Below are positions 47,967 to 55,757 of a DNA stretch of 64,000 nucleotides, piece after piece. Numbering within the stretch: the first letter of the stretch is position 1; every line of letters begins with the position of its first letter. The position numbers were made by a program, and so were the translations under genes. This DNA is from Vulcanimicrobiota bacterium (lineage in GTDB: Bacteria > Vulcanimicrobiota > Vulcanimicrobiia > Vulcanimicrobiales > Vulcanimicrobiaceae): contig JAFAJV010000108.1 of the NCBI GenBank assembly GCA_019235995.1, positions 62,001 through 126,000 of the forward strand, in the 5' to 3' direction. The notes beneath the pieces were generated by a model. The model did no database searches. It saw nothing but the letters and a program-made list of their open reading frames with translations, and was not told where the DNA came from.

Positions 47967-48811
47967 ACGAAGCCGCCGACGGTCGTGAGCAGGAAGAGGA
48001 CCGAAAACAGCATGTTGGAGATGAAGACCCGCTCGTTGATGATGAAAAGATTAGCGCCGGTGCGAAAGAGGTATTCTTCGTAGAGGATAAGTCCGGCGAC
48101 TGAGACGACGCCGAGATAATACGTTCGTCCGGCGCCCGCGAGCATGCCGGCGCCGGCTAGGAGCAACAGCATTCCGAGGTGCAGCAGGATCGGCAGGCTG
48201 CGCCCGCTGCGCTCCCCGAAGCGCACCGGGAGCGAGCGGATTCCCTGCTGCCGACCGACCCCGAGGTCCATGAGCGCGTAGATGATGTCGAAGCCGGCCA
48301 CCCAGATCGTGACGGCGGCGAACAGCAGCACGGCGGGAAGCGTGATTTTCCCGGCGATCGCGACGTATGCGCCCAGCGGCGCGAGCCCATCCACCGCGCC
48401 CAGCACGAAGTGCCCGGCCCACGTGAAGCGCTTGCAGAGCGGGTACACGAGCAGCAGCACGATCGCGATCGGCATGAGCTCGACGCATAGGGGATTGAGA
48501 TTGCTTGCAGCCCAGAACAGCACCGCGATGCCCGCGGCGGCCGCCCAGAGCATCGCCGACGGTGCGAGCGCGCCGCTCGCGACGGCACGCCGCGCGGTCC
48601 GGGGATTGCGCGCGTCGATCTCGCGGTCGAGGAAGCGATTCGCCGCCATCGCGGCCGTACGCGCGCCGACGACCGCGAGCGTGATCCAGCCGAGCGCGGC
48701 CAACGACGGAATGCCTCTCGCCGCGAGTATCGCGCCGACGTACGCGAAGGGCAGCGCGAACAGGGTGTGCTCGATGCGAATTTCGCGCAGGAAGATCGCG
48801 AAGAGCCTCAC
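47963..48811 (-). CDS. UbiA-family polyprenyltransferase
   Basis: A 282-residue membrane prenyltransferase with eight or nine helices. The two Asp-rich motifs are AANRFLDREIDARNPRT and ALMDLGVGRQQGIRSLPVRFG. UbiA members adjacent to UbiD in non-ubiquinone bacteria usually belong to the futalosine menaquinone pathway (MqnP-like), which is the favoured reading here. The GTG start overlaps the UbiD stop (GTGA). No mqnA-D genes occur in the window. Confidence 0.9.
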   Translation of the reverse strand: MRLFAIFLREIRIEHTLFALPFAYVGAILAARGIPSLAALGWITLAVVGARTAAMAANRFLDREIDARNPRTARRAVASGALAPSAMLWAAAAGIAVLFWAASNLNPLCVELMPIAIVLLLVYPLCKRFTWAGHFVLGAVDGLAPLGAYVAIAGKITLPAVLLFAAVTIWVAGFDIIYALMDLGVGRQQGIRSLPVRFGERSGRSLPILLHLGMLLLLAGAGMLAGAGRTYYLGVVSVAGLILYEEYLFRTGANLFIINERVFISNMLFSVLFLLTTVGGFV

Positions 48812-50307
48812 GGTCTGCGATGCGGTCCCTGTCCCGACCACGCGTCGGGCGTCAGCGCATGTTCGAGCCTTTCTAGGCCGTATTCGCGCCAGCGCTTGGT
48901 CACGAGCTCGCGCGTCGCGCCGTCCATGATCATGTCGGGCGGCCACTGCCGCGTGTAACCTTCGGAGGCGTCTTTGCGCGTGGCGTCGACCCCAATCTTG
49001 ACGCCGTACGCGACGCTATACGAGCCGTGGTCGAGATCGTCGACGGGGCCCGGCATCATGACGACGTCACGCTCCGGCGCCAGATTATTGAGGACGAACC
49101 ATGCGACCTCACGCGTGTTCTGGACATCGACGTCGGAATCGACGACGATCAAGACGCGCGTCAGCATCATCATGTGGCCCAATCCCCACAGCGCGTTCAT
49201 CACCTTCTTGGCTTGGCCCGGATACGACTTGCGAATCGAGACGATCGCGAGGTTGTGAAATCCGCCTTCGACGGGGAGATTCATGTCGACGACCTCGGGA
49301 AGCATAGCTTGAAGCAGCGGCAGGAAGATGCGCTCCGTGGCCTTTCCGAGCCACGCGTCCTCCATCGGCGGCTTGCCCACGACGGTGGCGGCATAGATTG
49401 GGTCGCGACGATGTGTGATGCAGGTGACGTGAAAGGTCGGATAACGATCCGCGAGGCTGTAGACGCCGGTATGATCGCCGAAGGGGCCTTCGACGCGCAC
49501 GTCGTCGTTGTCCACATATCCCTCGAGGACGAACTCGGCCTCTGCCGGCACCACGAGATCCACGGTGCGCGCATGGGTGAGTTCCACCGGTTTTCCGCGC
49601 AGCAGGCCGGCGAACGCGAACTCGTCGAGCAAGGGCGGCAGCGGCGCCGTCGCGGCGTACGTCAGGGCAGGATCGGTGCCGATCGCGACGGCCGCGGGAA
49701 CCTTCGCGCCCCACGCGTCCGCGTGCTCGCGCCCCTGCTTATGACGCTGCCAGTGCATCGCCGTCTCGCGCGCCCCGAACACTTGCATGCGATACATCCC
49801 GACGTTGTTGCGGTTCGTGCGCGGGTCTTTCGTGATGACCAGCGGAAGGGTGATGAAGGGACCGGCGTCGAGCGGCCATGTCGTGAGCACCGGTAGCTTC
49901 GTCAGGTCGGGTTCGTTCACGACGACGTCTTGCACGCTCCCGCCGCGCACGATCCTGGGAATCGCGTTGGCGAGCGGCGCGAGCCGCAACGCTCCGCGCA
50001 CCTTTCCGAAAAGCGATGCTTCCGGAGGCGCCAGCGCGATGAGCTCGCGCACGCGTTGGCCTACCGCGTCGAGATCGGGCGCATCCAGAGCCATTGCCAT
50101 GCGGCGGCGCGTCCCGAACTGGTTCGTGAGCACCCGAAAGTTGGAGCCCCTGACCTTCGAGAACAGCAGGGCGGGTCCGCCGGCCTTCACGACCCGGTCC
50201 GTGATCTCGCTCACCTCGAGGCGCGGATCGACGCTCGCGGTGACGACTTGCAGCTCGCCGGCTTTGCGTAGCGCGCCGACGAAGGCGCCCAGGGATTCAA
50301 AGGGCAT
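48808..50307 (-). CDS. UbiD-family decarboxylase
   Basis: A 499-residue prenylated-FMN-dependent (de)carboxylase. EGPFGDHTGVYSLADRYPTFHV, KPPMEDAWLGKATERIF and DLDHGSYSVAYGVKIGVDATRK are family landmarks. It likely decarboxylates a menaquinone precursor together with the coupled UbiA enzyme. UbiX, needed for the cofactor, is not in the window. It starts 32 bases after the end of the histidine kinase gene, so it may share a transcript with the cytochrome-cupredoxin array. Confidence 0.92.
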   Translation of the reverse strand: MPFESLGAFVGALRKAGELQVVTASVDPRLEVSEITDRVVKAGGPALLFSKVRGSNFRVLTNQFGTRRRMAMALDAPDLDAVGQRVRELIALAPPEASLFGKVRGALRLAPLANAIPRIVRGGSVQDVVVNEPDLTKLPVLTTWPLDAGPFITLPLVITKDPRTNRNNVGMYRMQVFGARETAMHWQRHKQGREHADAWGAKVPAAVAIGTDPALTYAATAPLPPLLDEFAFAGLLRGKPVELTHARTVDLVVPAEAEFVLEGYVDNDDVRVEGPFGDHTGVYSLADRYPTFHVTCITHRRDPIYAATVVGKPPMEDAWLGKATERIFLPLLQAMLPEVVDMNLPVEGGFHNLAIVSIRKSYPGQAKKVMNALWGLGHMMMLTRVLIVVDSDVDVQNTREVAWFVLNNLAPERDVVMMPGPVDDLDHGSYSVAYGVKIGVDATRKDASEGYTRQWPPDMIMDGATRELVTKRWREYGLERLEHALTPDAWSGQGPHRRP

Positions 50308-50338
50308 GGCGCCGTGATTTACGCGCCCAGGGCGCCGA

Positions 50339-51286
50339 CTACTCCACGCGCGCGGGAATGGCCGCTACGAAGCGCGCGCCGCCGCTGGGCGCTTCGCCCA
50401 CCGTTACGGCCCCCTCGTGTGCGCGCGCGATCCAGCGTACGATGGCGAGCCCGAGCCCTGTTCCCGAGCCGTCGTCGGCGCGGCGATAAAATCGCTCGAA
50501 GATGCGCTCCCGCTGCGCCGGCGGAACTCCGTCCCCGTCGTCGTCGACGACGATCTCGCAACAACGTCCGTTCCGGCGCGACGCTACGGACACGCTCCGC
50601 CGCGCGTGACGGATCGCGTTCTCGAGCAGGTTGCGGGTCAGCTCGCGCAGGCGCCGCTCGTCGCCGTCGACGATCGCACTCCCGGGCGAGACCTCGAGCG
50701 CGACGCCGCGCGCGTCTGCGATGGGTCGCGTGTCGCGCGAGGAACGCGACACGATCGCCGCGAGGTCGACCGGCTCGCAGTGCAAGGCGCGCCGCGCGGG
50801 ATCTCGGGCAAGGGTGAGCAAGTCGCTGACGACGTCGGACGCCTCGAGCGCGCCCCGCGCGATGTCCTCGAACGCGGCGCGGCTGTCCGGCGTGGCACCG
50901 GCGCGCGCCGCCTGCGCGACGGCCGCGATCGCCGTGAGCGGCGAGCGCAGCTCGTGCGCGGCATCGGCCGCGAAGAGACGCTCGCGCTGACGCGCCGTTT
51001 CGAGCGGAGCAATAGTCGCGCGTGCGAGCGCGTACGATGCGATGGCGACGACGATGACGAGCGGCAAGTCCATCGCCGCGATCGTGAGGACGACGCGGCG
51101 CATGGCGGTCGCGAACGCGCGGCTCCCCTCGGGCGTGCCGAGGGCGGGAGCCAGCATGGACGAGTACTCGACGGCCATGAACGCGTAGGCGCCTGCGCTC
51201 AGCGCGAGCAGCACGCAGACGAAGATCCCGAGATAGAGCGCCGCCGCGCGGACGGTCAGGCTCGTAGGCGGTATCCGATACCCCAC
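50339..51286 (-). CDS. Sensor histidine kinase
   Basis: A 315-residue kinase with two membrane helices (residues ~13-35, ~65-90) enclosing a very short (~30-residue) periplasmic loop, a H-box AAHELRSPLTAIAAV, N-box LTRNLLENAIRHA, and G-boxes DDDGDGVP and GSGTGLGLAIV. There is no extended sensor domain, so it may sense membrane or redox state. The only plausible start is a GTG at 51286, 31 bases inside the response regulator gene. Confidence 0.93.
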   Translation of the reverse strand: MGYRIPPTSLTVRAAALYLGIFVCVLLALSAGAYAFMAVEYSSMLAPALGTPEGSRAFATAMRRVVLTIAAMDLPLVIVVAIASYALARATIAPLETARQRERLFAADAAHELRSPLTAIAAVAQAARAGATPDSRAAFEDIARGALEASDVVSDLLTLARDPARRALHCEPVDLAAIVSRSSRDTRPIADARGVALEVSPGSAIVDGDERRLRELTRNLLENAIRHARRSVSVASRRNGRCCEIVVDDDGDGVPPAQRERIFERFYRRADDGSGTGLGLAIVRWIARAHEGAVTVGEAPSGGARFVAAIPARVE

Positions 51287-51924
51287 ACGGTCTCTATCAC
51301 ACCCTGCGCGCCCAGTCCCTTCAGCTTGCGGCGAAGCTGGCTGACGTACACGTCCACGATGTTGCTCGAGCCGTCGAAATCATAGTCCCAGATGCGTTCC
51401 ACGATCTGCGCGCGCGAAAGCGCGATGCCGGCGTTGCGCGCGAGGAATTCCAGCAGCCGAAACTCCGTCGCACCCAGGACGATCGGCTTTTCGCCGTACG
51501 CGACGGTCCGAGCCGTGAGGTCGACGCGCAGTTCTCCCGCCTCGACGATCCCCATCAGCGGGCGTTCGGCGCGCCGGAGGATCGCGGCGACGCGCGCGAT
51601 GAGCTCCTCTTCGTCGAAGGGTTTGACGAGATAGTCGTCCGCTCCGCAGTTGAGGCCCGCCACGCGATCCTCGACGGCGTCGCGCGCGGTCAGCATGAGG
51701 ATCGGGGTCTGGACTCCCTCCGCCCGCGCCGCGCGCGCCAACGCGAAGCCGTCCATGCCGGGGAGACCGACGTCCACGACGGCCGCGTCGTAGCAGCGGC
51801 GCAGCAGGTGATCGAGTCCGGCCTCGCCGTCGGCCACGACGTTCGTGGCGAACTTGCGCGCCTCGAGCATCTTGCGTATCGACTCCGCCACCGCGGCATG
51901 ATCCTCGACGACCAATACTCGCAT
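51256..51924 (-). CDS. Response regulator, OmpR/PhoB type
   Basis: A 222-residue regulator: receiver domain with phospho-acceptor Asp in AAVVDVGLPGMDG and Lys in DDYLVKPF, then a winged helix (LGATEFRLLEFLARNAGIALSR, SSNIVDVYVSQLRRKL). AGAGAGG precedes the ATG. It begins 14 bases after the cytochrome-porin gene on the same strand, so the two-component system is probably part of, and may control, that operon. Confidence 0.95.
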   Translation of the reverse strand: MRVLVVEDHAAVAESIRKMLEARKFATNVVADGEAGLDHLLRRCYDAAVVDVGLPGMDGFALARAARAEGVQTPILMLTARDAVEDRVAGLNCGADDYLVKPFDEEELIARVAAILRRAERPLMGIVEAGELRVDLTARTVAYGEKPIVLGATEFRLLEFLARNAGIALSRAQIVERIWDYDFDGSSNIVDVYVSQLRRKLKGLGAQGVIETVWGIGYRLRA

Positions 51925-51937
51925 TTTGGAAACCTCT

Positions 51938-53068
51938 CTAATACTTCAACGGCCCGGGGAAGGCGACCGTCAACGCTCCGCTCAGGTAGGGATGCTGTCC
52001 GGGTTGCTGCACCTCTTGCATCAGGACGCGAAACGGCGCGATCTGAACGGCGCCATAGTACACGAAGTCGCGATTGATGAACGGGTTGGCATAGGCATCG
52101 TAACGGACGCCGAGATACGCGTGCGGTATCGGATAGTACTTCAGGCGCGCGTATCCGCCGGAGGAGTGCTGATTCGTCAAGAAGCCGTCCGCGTCGTGGT
52201 CGTCTCCGTACCACTGCTCCGCCTGAAAGTCGAGATCGCCGTAGCTAGCGTGCGCGAGGAGGCCGTAGCGCTGGTACAGATCCGCGAATGGGAGCCTTCC
52301 CGTCGGTAAGATGCCGAGCGACCCTCCCAGCACGGTTCCCCCGACGTCGGCCTCCGCGTGCTGGCTTTGCACGAGCGTCTGGCGTAGCCAGAGTCCCAGC
52401 TCGGGCTGCGTGAGCCATGTCGTCTCGCCCGTCGCGATCGGCTTTCCGCCGTAGGCCGAGCCCTGATAGGATCCGAACACGGCGGTGGCGTCAACCTTGA
52501 AGTTTCCGAACGTCCGCTCCGCCATGATGCCCCAGCGCGGCGACGAGAGCGGCAGGTTGTTCAAGCCCACGTGCGCGCCGTAATAGCCGTACTGCTGAAG
52601 GTCGTCGAGCCGTTGACCGGGCGATTGCGCGAGCGGCAGCTCGAAGAGGCCGCCGCGGACCAGCGTCTGCGTGTGGGCGTCGTATCCGGCCGCGAACAAG
52701 AGGTACGTTGCCGACGGGCCGCCGGCGGCGCCGAGGTTGTAGTGTAAGAACAGCGTGATCGGCCCGATGTTGCCGCTCCCGAGCACGATTCCGCCTCCCT
52801 GCCATTGGCGCGCGCCCGCCGCGGGATGTTCGTCGTATTCCATCTGATAGCGAATCGCGAAGACGGTCGTGCCGTGCTCGGGCAATGGCAGGCGATATCC
52901 GTGCGAGCGGAAGTAGTTGCCGAAGGCGTTGAGCTCGGGCAGGACGCTGTGACACTGCCCGCAGCGCAGGTGATAGCGCTGCGCGAAGATCGGGATCGCC
53001 GAGGCCGGCGCGGCCTCGACCAGAACGAAGAGCGCGGCGAGCGCCGCGACGTAGAGCTTACTGCGCAA
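51938..53068 (-). CDS. Cyc2-like monoheme cytochrome fused to outer-membrane barrel
   Basis: A 376-residue protein from a TTG start. Signal peptide residues 1-24 end in ASA; the mature protein begins IPIFAQRYHLRCGQCHSVLP with one heme site (C36, C39, H40). FAxxY before CxxCH and PELNAFG after it match the N-terminal cap of Cyc2-type cytochrome-porins. The rest is a series of amphipathic beta-strands ending in an aromatic residue (PLKY), as in outer-membrane barrels. Cyc2 proteins pass electrons from Fe(II) across the outer membrane. Iron as donor is not proven here; the cupredoxins upstream are plausible acceptors. Confidence 0.8.
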   Translation of the reverse strand: MRSKLYVAALAALFVLVEAAPASAIPIFAQRYHLRCGQCHSVLPELNAFGNYFRSHGYRLPLPEHGTTVFAIRYQMEYDEHPAAGARQWQGGGIVLGSGNIGPITLFLHYNLGAAGGPSATYLLFAAGYDAHTQTLVRGGLFELPLAQSPGQRLDDLQQYGYYGAHVGLNNLPLSSPRWGIMAERTFGNFKVDATAVFGSYQGSAYGGKPIATGETTWLTQPELGLWLRQTLVQSQHAEADVGGTVLGGSLGILPTGRLPFADLYQRYGLLAHASYGDLDFQAEQWYGDDHDADGFLTNQHSSGGYARLKYYPIPHAYLGVRYDAYANPFINRDFVYYGAVQIAPFRVLMQEVQQPGQHPYLSGALTVAFPGPLKY

Positions 53069-53519
53069 CGATGACCCCCCGCATGTTTGCGCCATAGTGG
53101 AAGAAGCAGCCGAAGAAATAGGTCCCGGCCTTGTCGACCGAGATCGTCTGCGAGGACGAGCCCGCGAGCAGCGCGCCGCTGCTGAATCCGCCCGACAGGT
53201 TGTTGCCCGATTGCGTCAGCGCCTTGCCGGTGAAGGGCGATCCGCTGGGAAACTGCGTCACGTTGGGGATCAGCGTAGCGGTGTGGGTGAAGCTGTCGGT
53301 GTTCTGAAAGAAAATTTGGGACCCCACCGCCACCGTCGTGACCGGCGGCGCGTAGCCGGCGCTCAGCCCATAGATCGTGGGCTGCTGCTGATTGAGCGTC
53401 AGATTCACGATGATCTTGGTGCCGCCGCTCGCGCCGTTCGACGTCGGAATGCCGCCGTTCGTGCATGCCGACAACGATGCGAGCGCGAGACTTGCCGAGA
53501 GCCATAGTTTATTGCGCAA
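53058..53519 (-). CDS. Cupredoxin lipoprotein (type 1 copper), copy 2
   Basis: A 153-residue lipoprotein: signal with lipobox LSAC (Cys19), then a plastocyanin-like sandwich. Copper ligands are His in SFTHTATLI and Cys138, His141 and Met146 in GCFFHYGANM, the exact C-x2-H-x4-M spacing of plastocyanin. It starts at a TTG overlapping the previous stop (TTGCGCAATAA). It is very similar to the preceding gene, so the two are a tandem duplication. Role: periplasmic electron carrier, inferred to work with the cytochrome-porin. Confidence 0.88.
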   Translation of the reverse strand: MRNKLWLSASLALASLSACTNGGIPTSNGASGGTKIIVNLTLNQQQPTIYGLSAGYAPPVTTVAVGSQIFFQNTDSFTHTATLIPNVTQFPSGSPFTGKALTQSGNNLSGGFSSGALLAGSSSQTISVDKAGTYFFGCFFHYGANMRGVIVAQ

Positions 53520-53964
53520 CGATTGCCGCCCTCATTGGAGCTCCGTAGTGAAAGAAACAGCCGAAGAGATACGTTCCGGCGCGATCGGCCGTGATCGTTT
53601 GGGAGGACGAGCCGCCCTGCAGCGCGCCGCTGCTGAATCCGCCCGAGAGCGTCGTGCCGTGTTGCATCAGCGCCGACAGTCCGAACGGCGAACCCTTCGG
53701 AAACTCCGTAGCGCTCGGGATGAGCGTCGCCGTGTGCGTGAAGCTGTCGGTGTTGATGAAATGAATCTGCGATCCGACCGCGACCGTCGTGACGGGCGGA
53801 TCGTAACCGCCGCTCTCGCCATAGGGGGTGCCCACCGGGGCGTTCAGCGTGAGGTTGACGTTGAGCGTGATCCCGCCGCCGCCGCCCGAAGACGCGGGGA
53901 CGCCTCCGCCCGTGCACGCGGCTAATGCGCCCAGCGCGATCGCGATGAAGGACCGCCGGATCAT
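53509..53964 (-). CDS. Cupredoxin lipoprotein (type 1 copper), copy 1
   Basis: A 151-residue lipoprotein with lipobox LAAC (Cys17) and a Gly-rich linker. Copper ligands are His in SFTHTATLIP and Cys136, His139 and Met144 in GCFFHYGAPM. VTTVAVGSQIHFINTDSFTH and LSGGFSSGAL are shared almost word for word with copy 2. The ATG overlaps the cupredoxin-SCO stop (ATGA). Membrane tethering suggests it shuttles electrons near a membrane surface. Confidence 0.88.
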   Translation of the reverse strand: MIRRSFIAIALGALAACTGGGVPASSGGGGGITLNVNLTLNAPVGTPYGESGGYDPPVTTVAVGSQIHFINTDSFTHTATLIPSATEFPKGSPFGLSALMQHGTTLSGGFSSGALQGGSSSQTITADRAGTYLFGCFFHYGAPMRAAIVAQ

Positions 53965-55052
53965 CGGCGTGAGACGAGGTTGCGGTCGCGGAATGCGTCG
54001 AGCAGCGCGTCGGTGAGCGCCGTCGAGGCCAGCATCGTTTGCACGAGCTTTCCGTCCGAGTCGAACAGGTAGACGAAGGTCGTGTGCCGGTCGTGATACC
54101 CGTGCTGGCCCTCGACCGAGATCACGCCGAACGCCCGCATGATGCGATGCACGTTCGCGATGGCGCCCGATGCCAGCAGCCAATGGCGCGGATCGGCGTC
54201 GAAGCGTTGCGCGAGGTCGCGCATCGTCGCGGGAGAATCGTGCTCGGGATCCAGCGTGATCGTGAGCAGTCGCGCCGGCACGTGCTCGTGCGCGAGCTCT
54301 CGAGCGGCCGTGGAGAACTGCGCGTTGATCAGCGGACACGCGTCGGTACAGTGCGCCGCGATGAACGTCACGGCGAGCGGCCGGCCGCGCAGGGATGCGA
54401 GCGTAAACGAGCGACGCTGCTGGTCGACGAGGGCCGGCTGCGGCGCCGCGGGCGCGGCCGCGGCGCGGTGCGGCCGCGATGCGACGACGGCGTATCCGCC
54501 GGGTCCCGGCGAGGCCGTGGGTCCCGGCGTCGCGCCGGCCTCGACTTGGATCACGTCGCGCATGTGGAACTCGACGTAGTGGAACGCGCACCCGATGAGA
54601 TAGATGCCGACCTTTGACAGCGTCAGCGTCAGGGTGCTTCCCTGGTTGATCGTCCCGCTCGCATAGCCCGCGGCGAGCACGCCGTTGCCCTTCGGGGAAA
54701 ACGACAGGCTCGGGCTGGGTGGAAAATTCGCGGGCGGACCGCTGCTCACCGTGACGACGTTGAGCGTGTGAGGCGTCGTCGTCGAGAGGTTTTTGACGGT
54801 GATCTTCGAGCCGGGCGGAAACGCCATGACCTGCGACGTCGCATTCTGCGTGTATCCGCTGACCGTGCCCCACGTGGGATCGTTCTCGACGCCGATCTTT
54901 CCGGTGGGTATGCCGATCCCGATCCCGCCCGAGGGGAAGGGCGACGGAGTGCCGCCGCCCCCGATGCTTCCCAAACCGCCGCCGTTCGTGCACGCGGCGA
55001 CGACGCAGGCGATTGGAACCACGAGCGCCGCGGCGACGGTTCTCGGCTTCAT
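53961..55052 (-). CDS. Cupredoxin-SCO fusion lipoprotein
   Basis: A 363-residue lipoprotein (lipobox VAAC, Cys21). Residues ~50-172 are a cupredoxin with His95 in TTPHTLNVV and Cys155/His158 in GCAFHYVEFHM; at the axial position there is His163, with Met164 one residue late. A Pro/Ala linker follows, then an SCO1/SenC thioredoxin-fold domain (~205-363) with CTDAC (Cys235, Cys239) and the copper-binding His323 in DRHTTFVYLFD. SCO proteins load copper into cytochrome oxidase CuA. Fusion to a cupredoxin suggests it metallates or reduces the neighbouring copper proteins. Confidence 0.87.
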   Translation of the reverse strand: MKPRTVAAALVVPIACVVAACTNGGGLGSIGGGGTPSPFPSGGIGIGIPTGKIGVENDPTWGTVSGYTQNATSQVMAFPPGSKITVKNLSTTTPHTLNVVTVSSGPPANFPPSPSLSFSPKGNGVLAAGYASGTINQGSTLTLTLSKVGIYLIGCAFHYVEFHMRDVIQVEAGATPGPTASPGPGGYAVVASRPHRAAAAPAAPQPALVDQQRRSFTLASLRGRPLAVTFIAAHCTDACPLINAQFSTAARELAHEHVPARLLTITLDPEHDSPATMRDLAQRFDADPRHWLLASGAIANVHRIMRAFGVISVEGQHGYHDRHTTFVYLFDSDGKLVQTMLASTALTDALLDAFRDRNLVSRR

Positions 55053-55669
55053 TACGCCGATGGTTTCGTTGCTTGCGGGCCGGGCGTCGCGCCCGTATGC
55101 ACGACGAAGACGTCCTGCATGCCTTGGTGATAGTGGAAGGCGCATCCGAAGAGGTACACGCCCGCCTTTCCGAGCGTCACGTTGACCGACCCACCCCACG
55201 GGATCACGCCGCTGCGGTAGCCCTTTTGGAGCTTGCCGCCCGACGCGGTCATCAACAGAGTTGGGCTGGACGGGAACTTCGCCGGGGGCCCGGCGATCTT
55301 CTTGACGACGTTGAGCGTGTGATCGTGTATCGGAGAGATGTTCTTGATCGTCAGTTTGGTGCCGGGCGCGAAGCCGAGGGCTTGCGAGAACTGTTGCTGC
55401 GTGTACCCGCCGAGCGTCGCCTTCCAGAACGGATCGGCGATGGTTCCGAGGCCCTCGACCGGGAGTTCTTCACTGACGGTCCCCGTGGCGTCACGATAGA
55501 CCTGCGCGTTGGAGCCGTCCGGATTCCTTGCGGTCATCTGGAGATCGGGCATGCCGGGCATAGTAAAGGTCGAGCCATTCGACGCGACGCTGCCGTAGCG
55601 GCCGCCGCATGCCGCGAGAACGGCTGCCGCTGCGAGCGCCACGGAGAGAGCTGCGAGTTTTCCAGACAT
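55052..55669 (-). CDS. Cupredoxin lipoprotein heading the operon
   Basis: A 205-residue lipoprotein (lipobox LAAC, Cys21). It has an extra ~60-residue N-terminal region after the signal before the cupredoxin fold. Ligands: His in IHDHTLNVV, and Cys176, His179 and Met184 in GCAFHYHQGM. It resembles the cupredoxin half of the fusion more than copies 1 and 2. The ATG has a strong GGAGG six bases upstream. It is the first gene of the array; its TAA overlaps the fusion ATG by one base. Confidence 0.88.
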   Translation of the reverse strand: MSGKLAALSVALAAAAVLAACGGRYGSVASNGSTFTMPGMPDLQMTARNPDGSNAQVYRDATGTVSEELPVEGLGTIADPFWKATLGGYTQQQFSQALGFAPGTKLTIKNISPIHDHTLNVVKKIAGPPAKFPSSPTLLMTASGGKLQKGYRSGVIPWGGSVNVTLGKAGVYLFGCAFHYHQGMQDVFVVHTGATPGPQATKPSA

Positions 55670-55724
55670 AAGAAGCCTCCAAGAGAGTGGTTGATGTTGA
55701 CCGATGCTACGGGCTATGCATGAA

Positions 55725-55735
55725 GAAAGTCTAAA
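55725..55735. promoter_or_regulatory. GAAAGTCTAAA motif, copy 1
   Basis: This 11-base word occurs in the gap upstream of the first cupredoxin gene, 56 bases before its ATG (minus strand: TTTAGACTTTC). An identical copy lies upstream of the small exported protein at 56848-56858. Both are AT-richer than their surroundings. A shared regulator or promoter element is possible. Confidence 0.35.
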
Positions 55736-55757
55736 ACCTTTCGCTCCGCGGGGGTAC

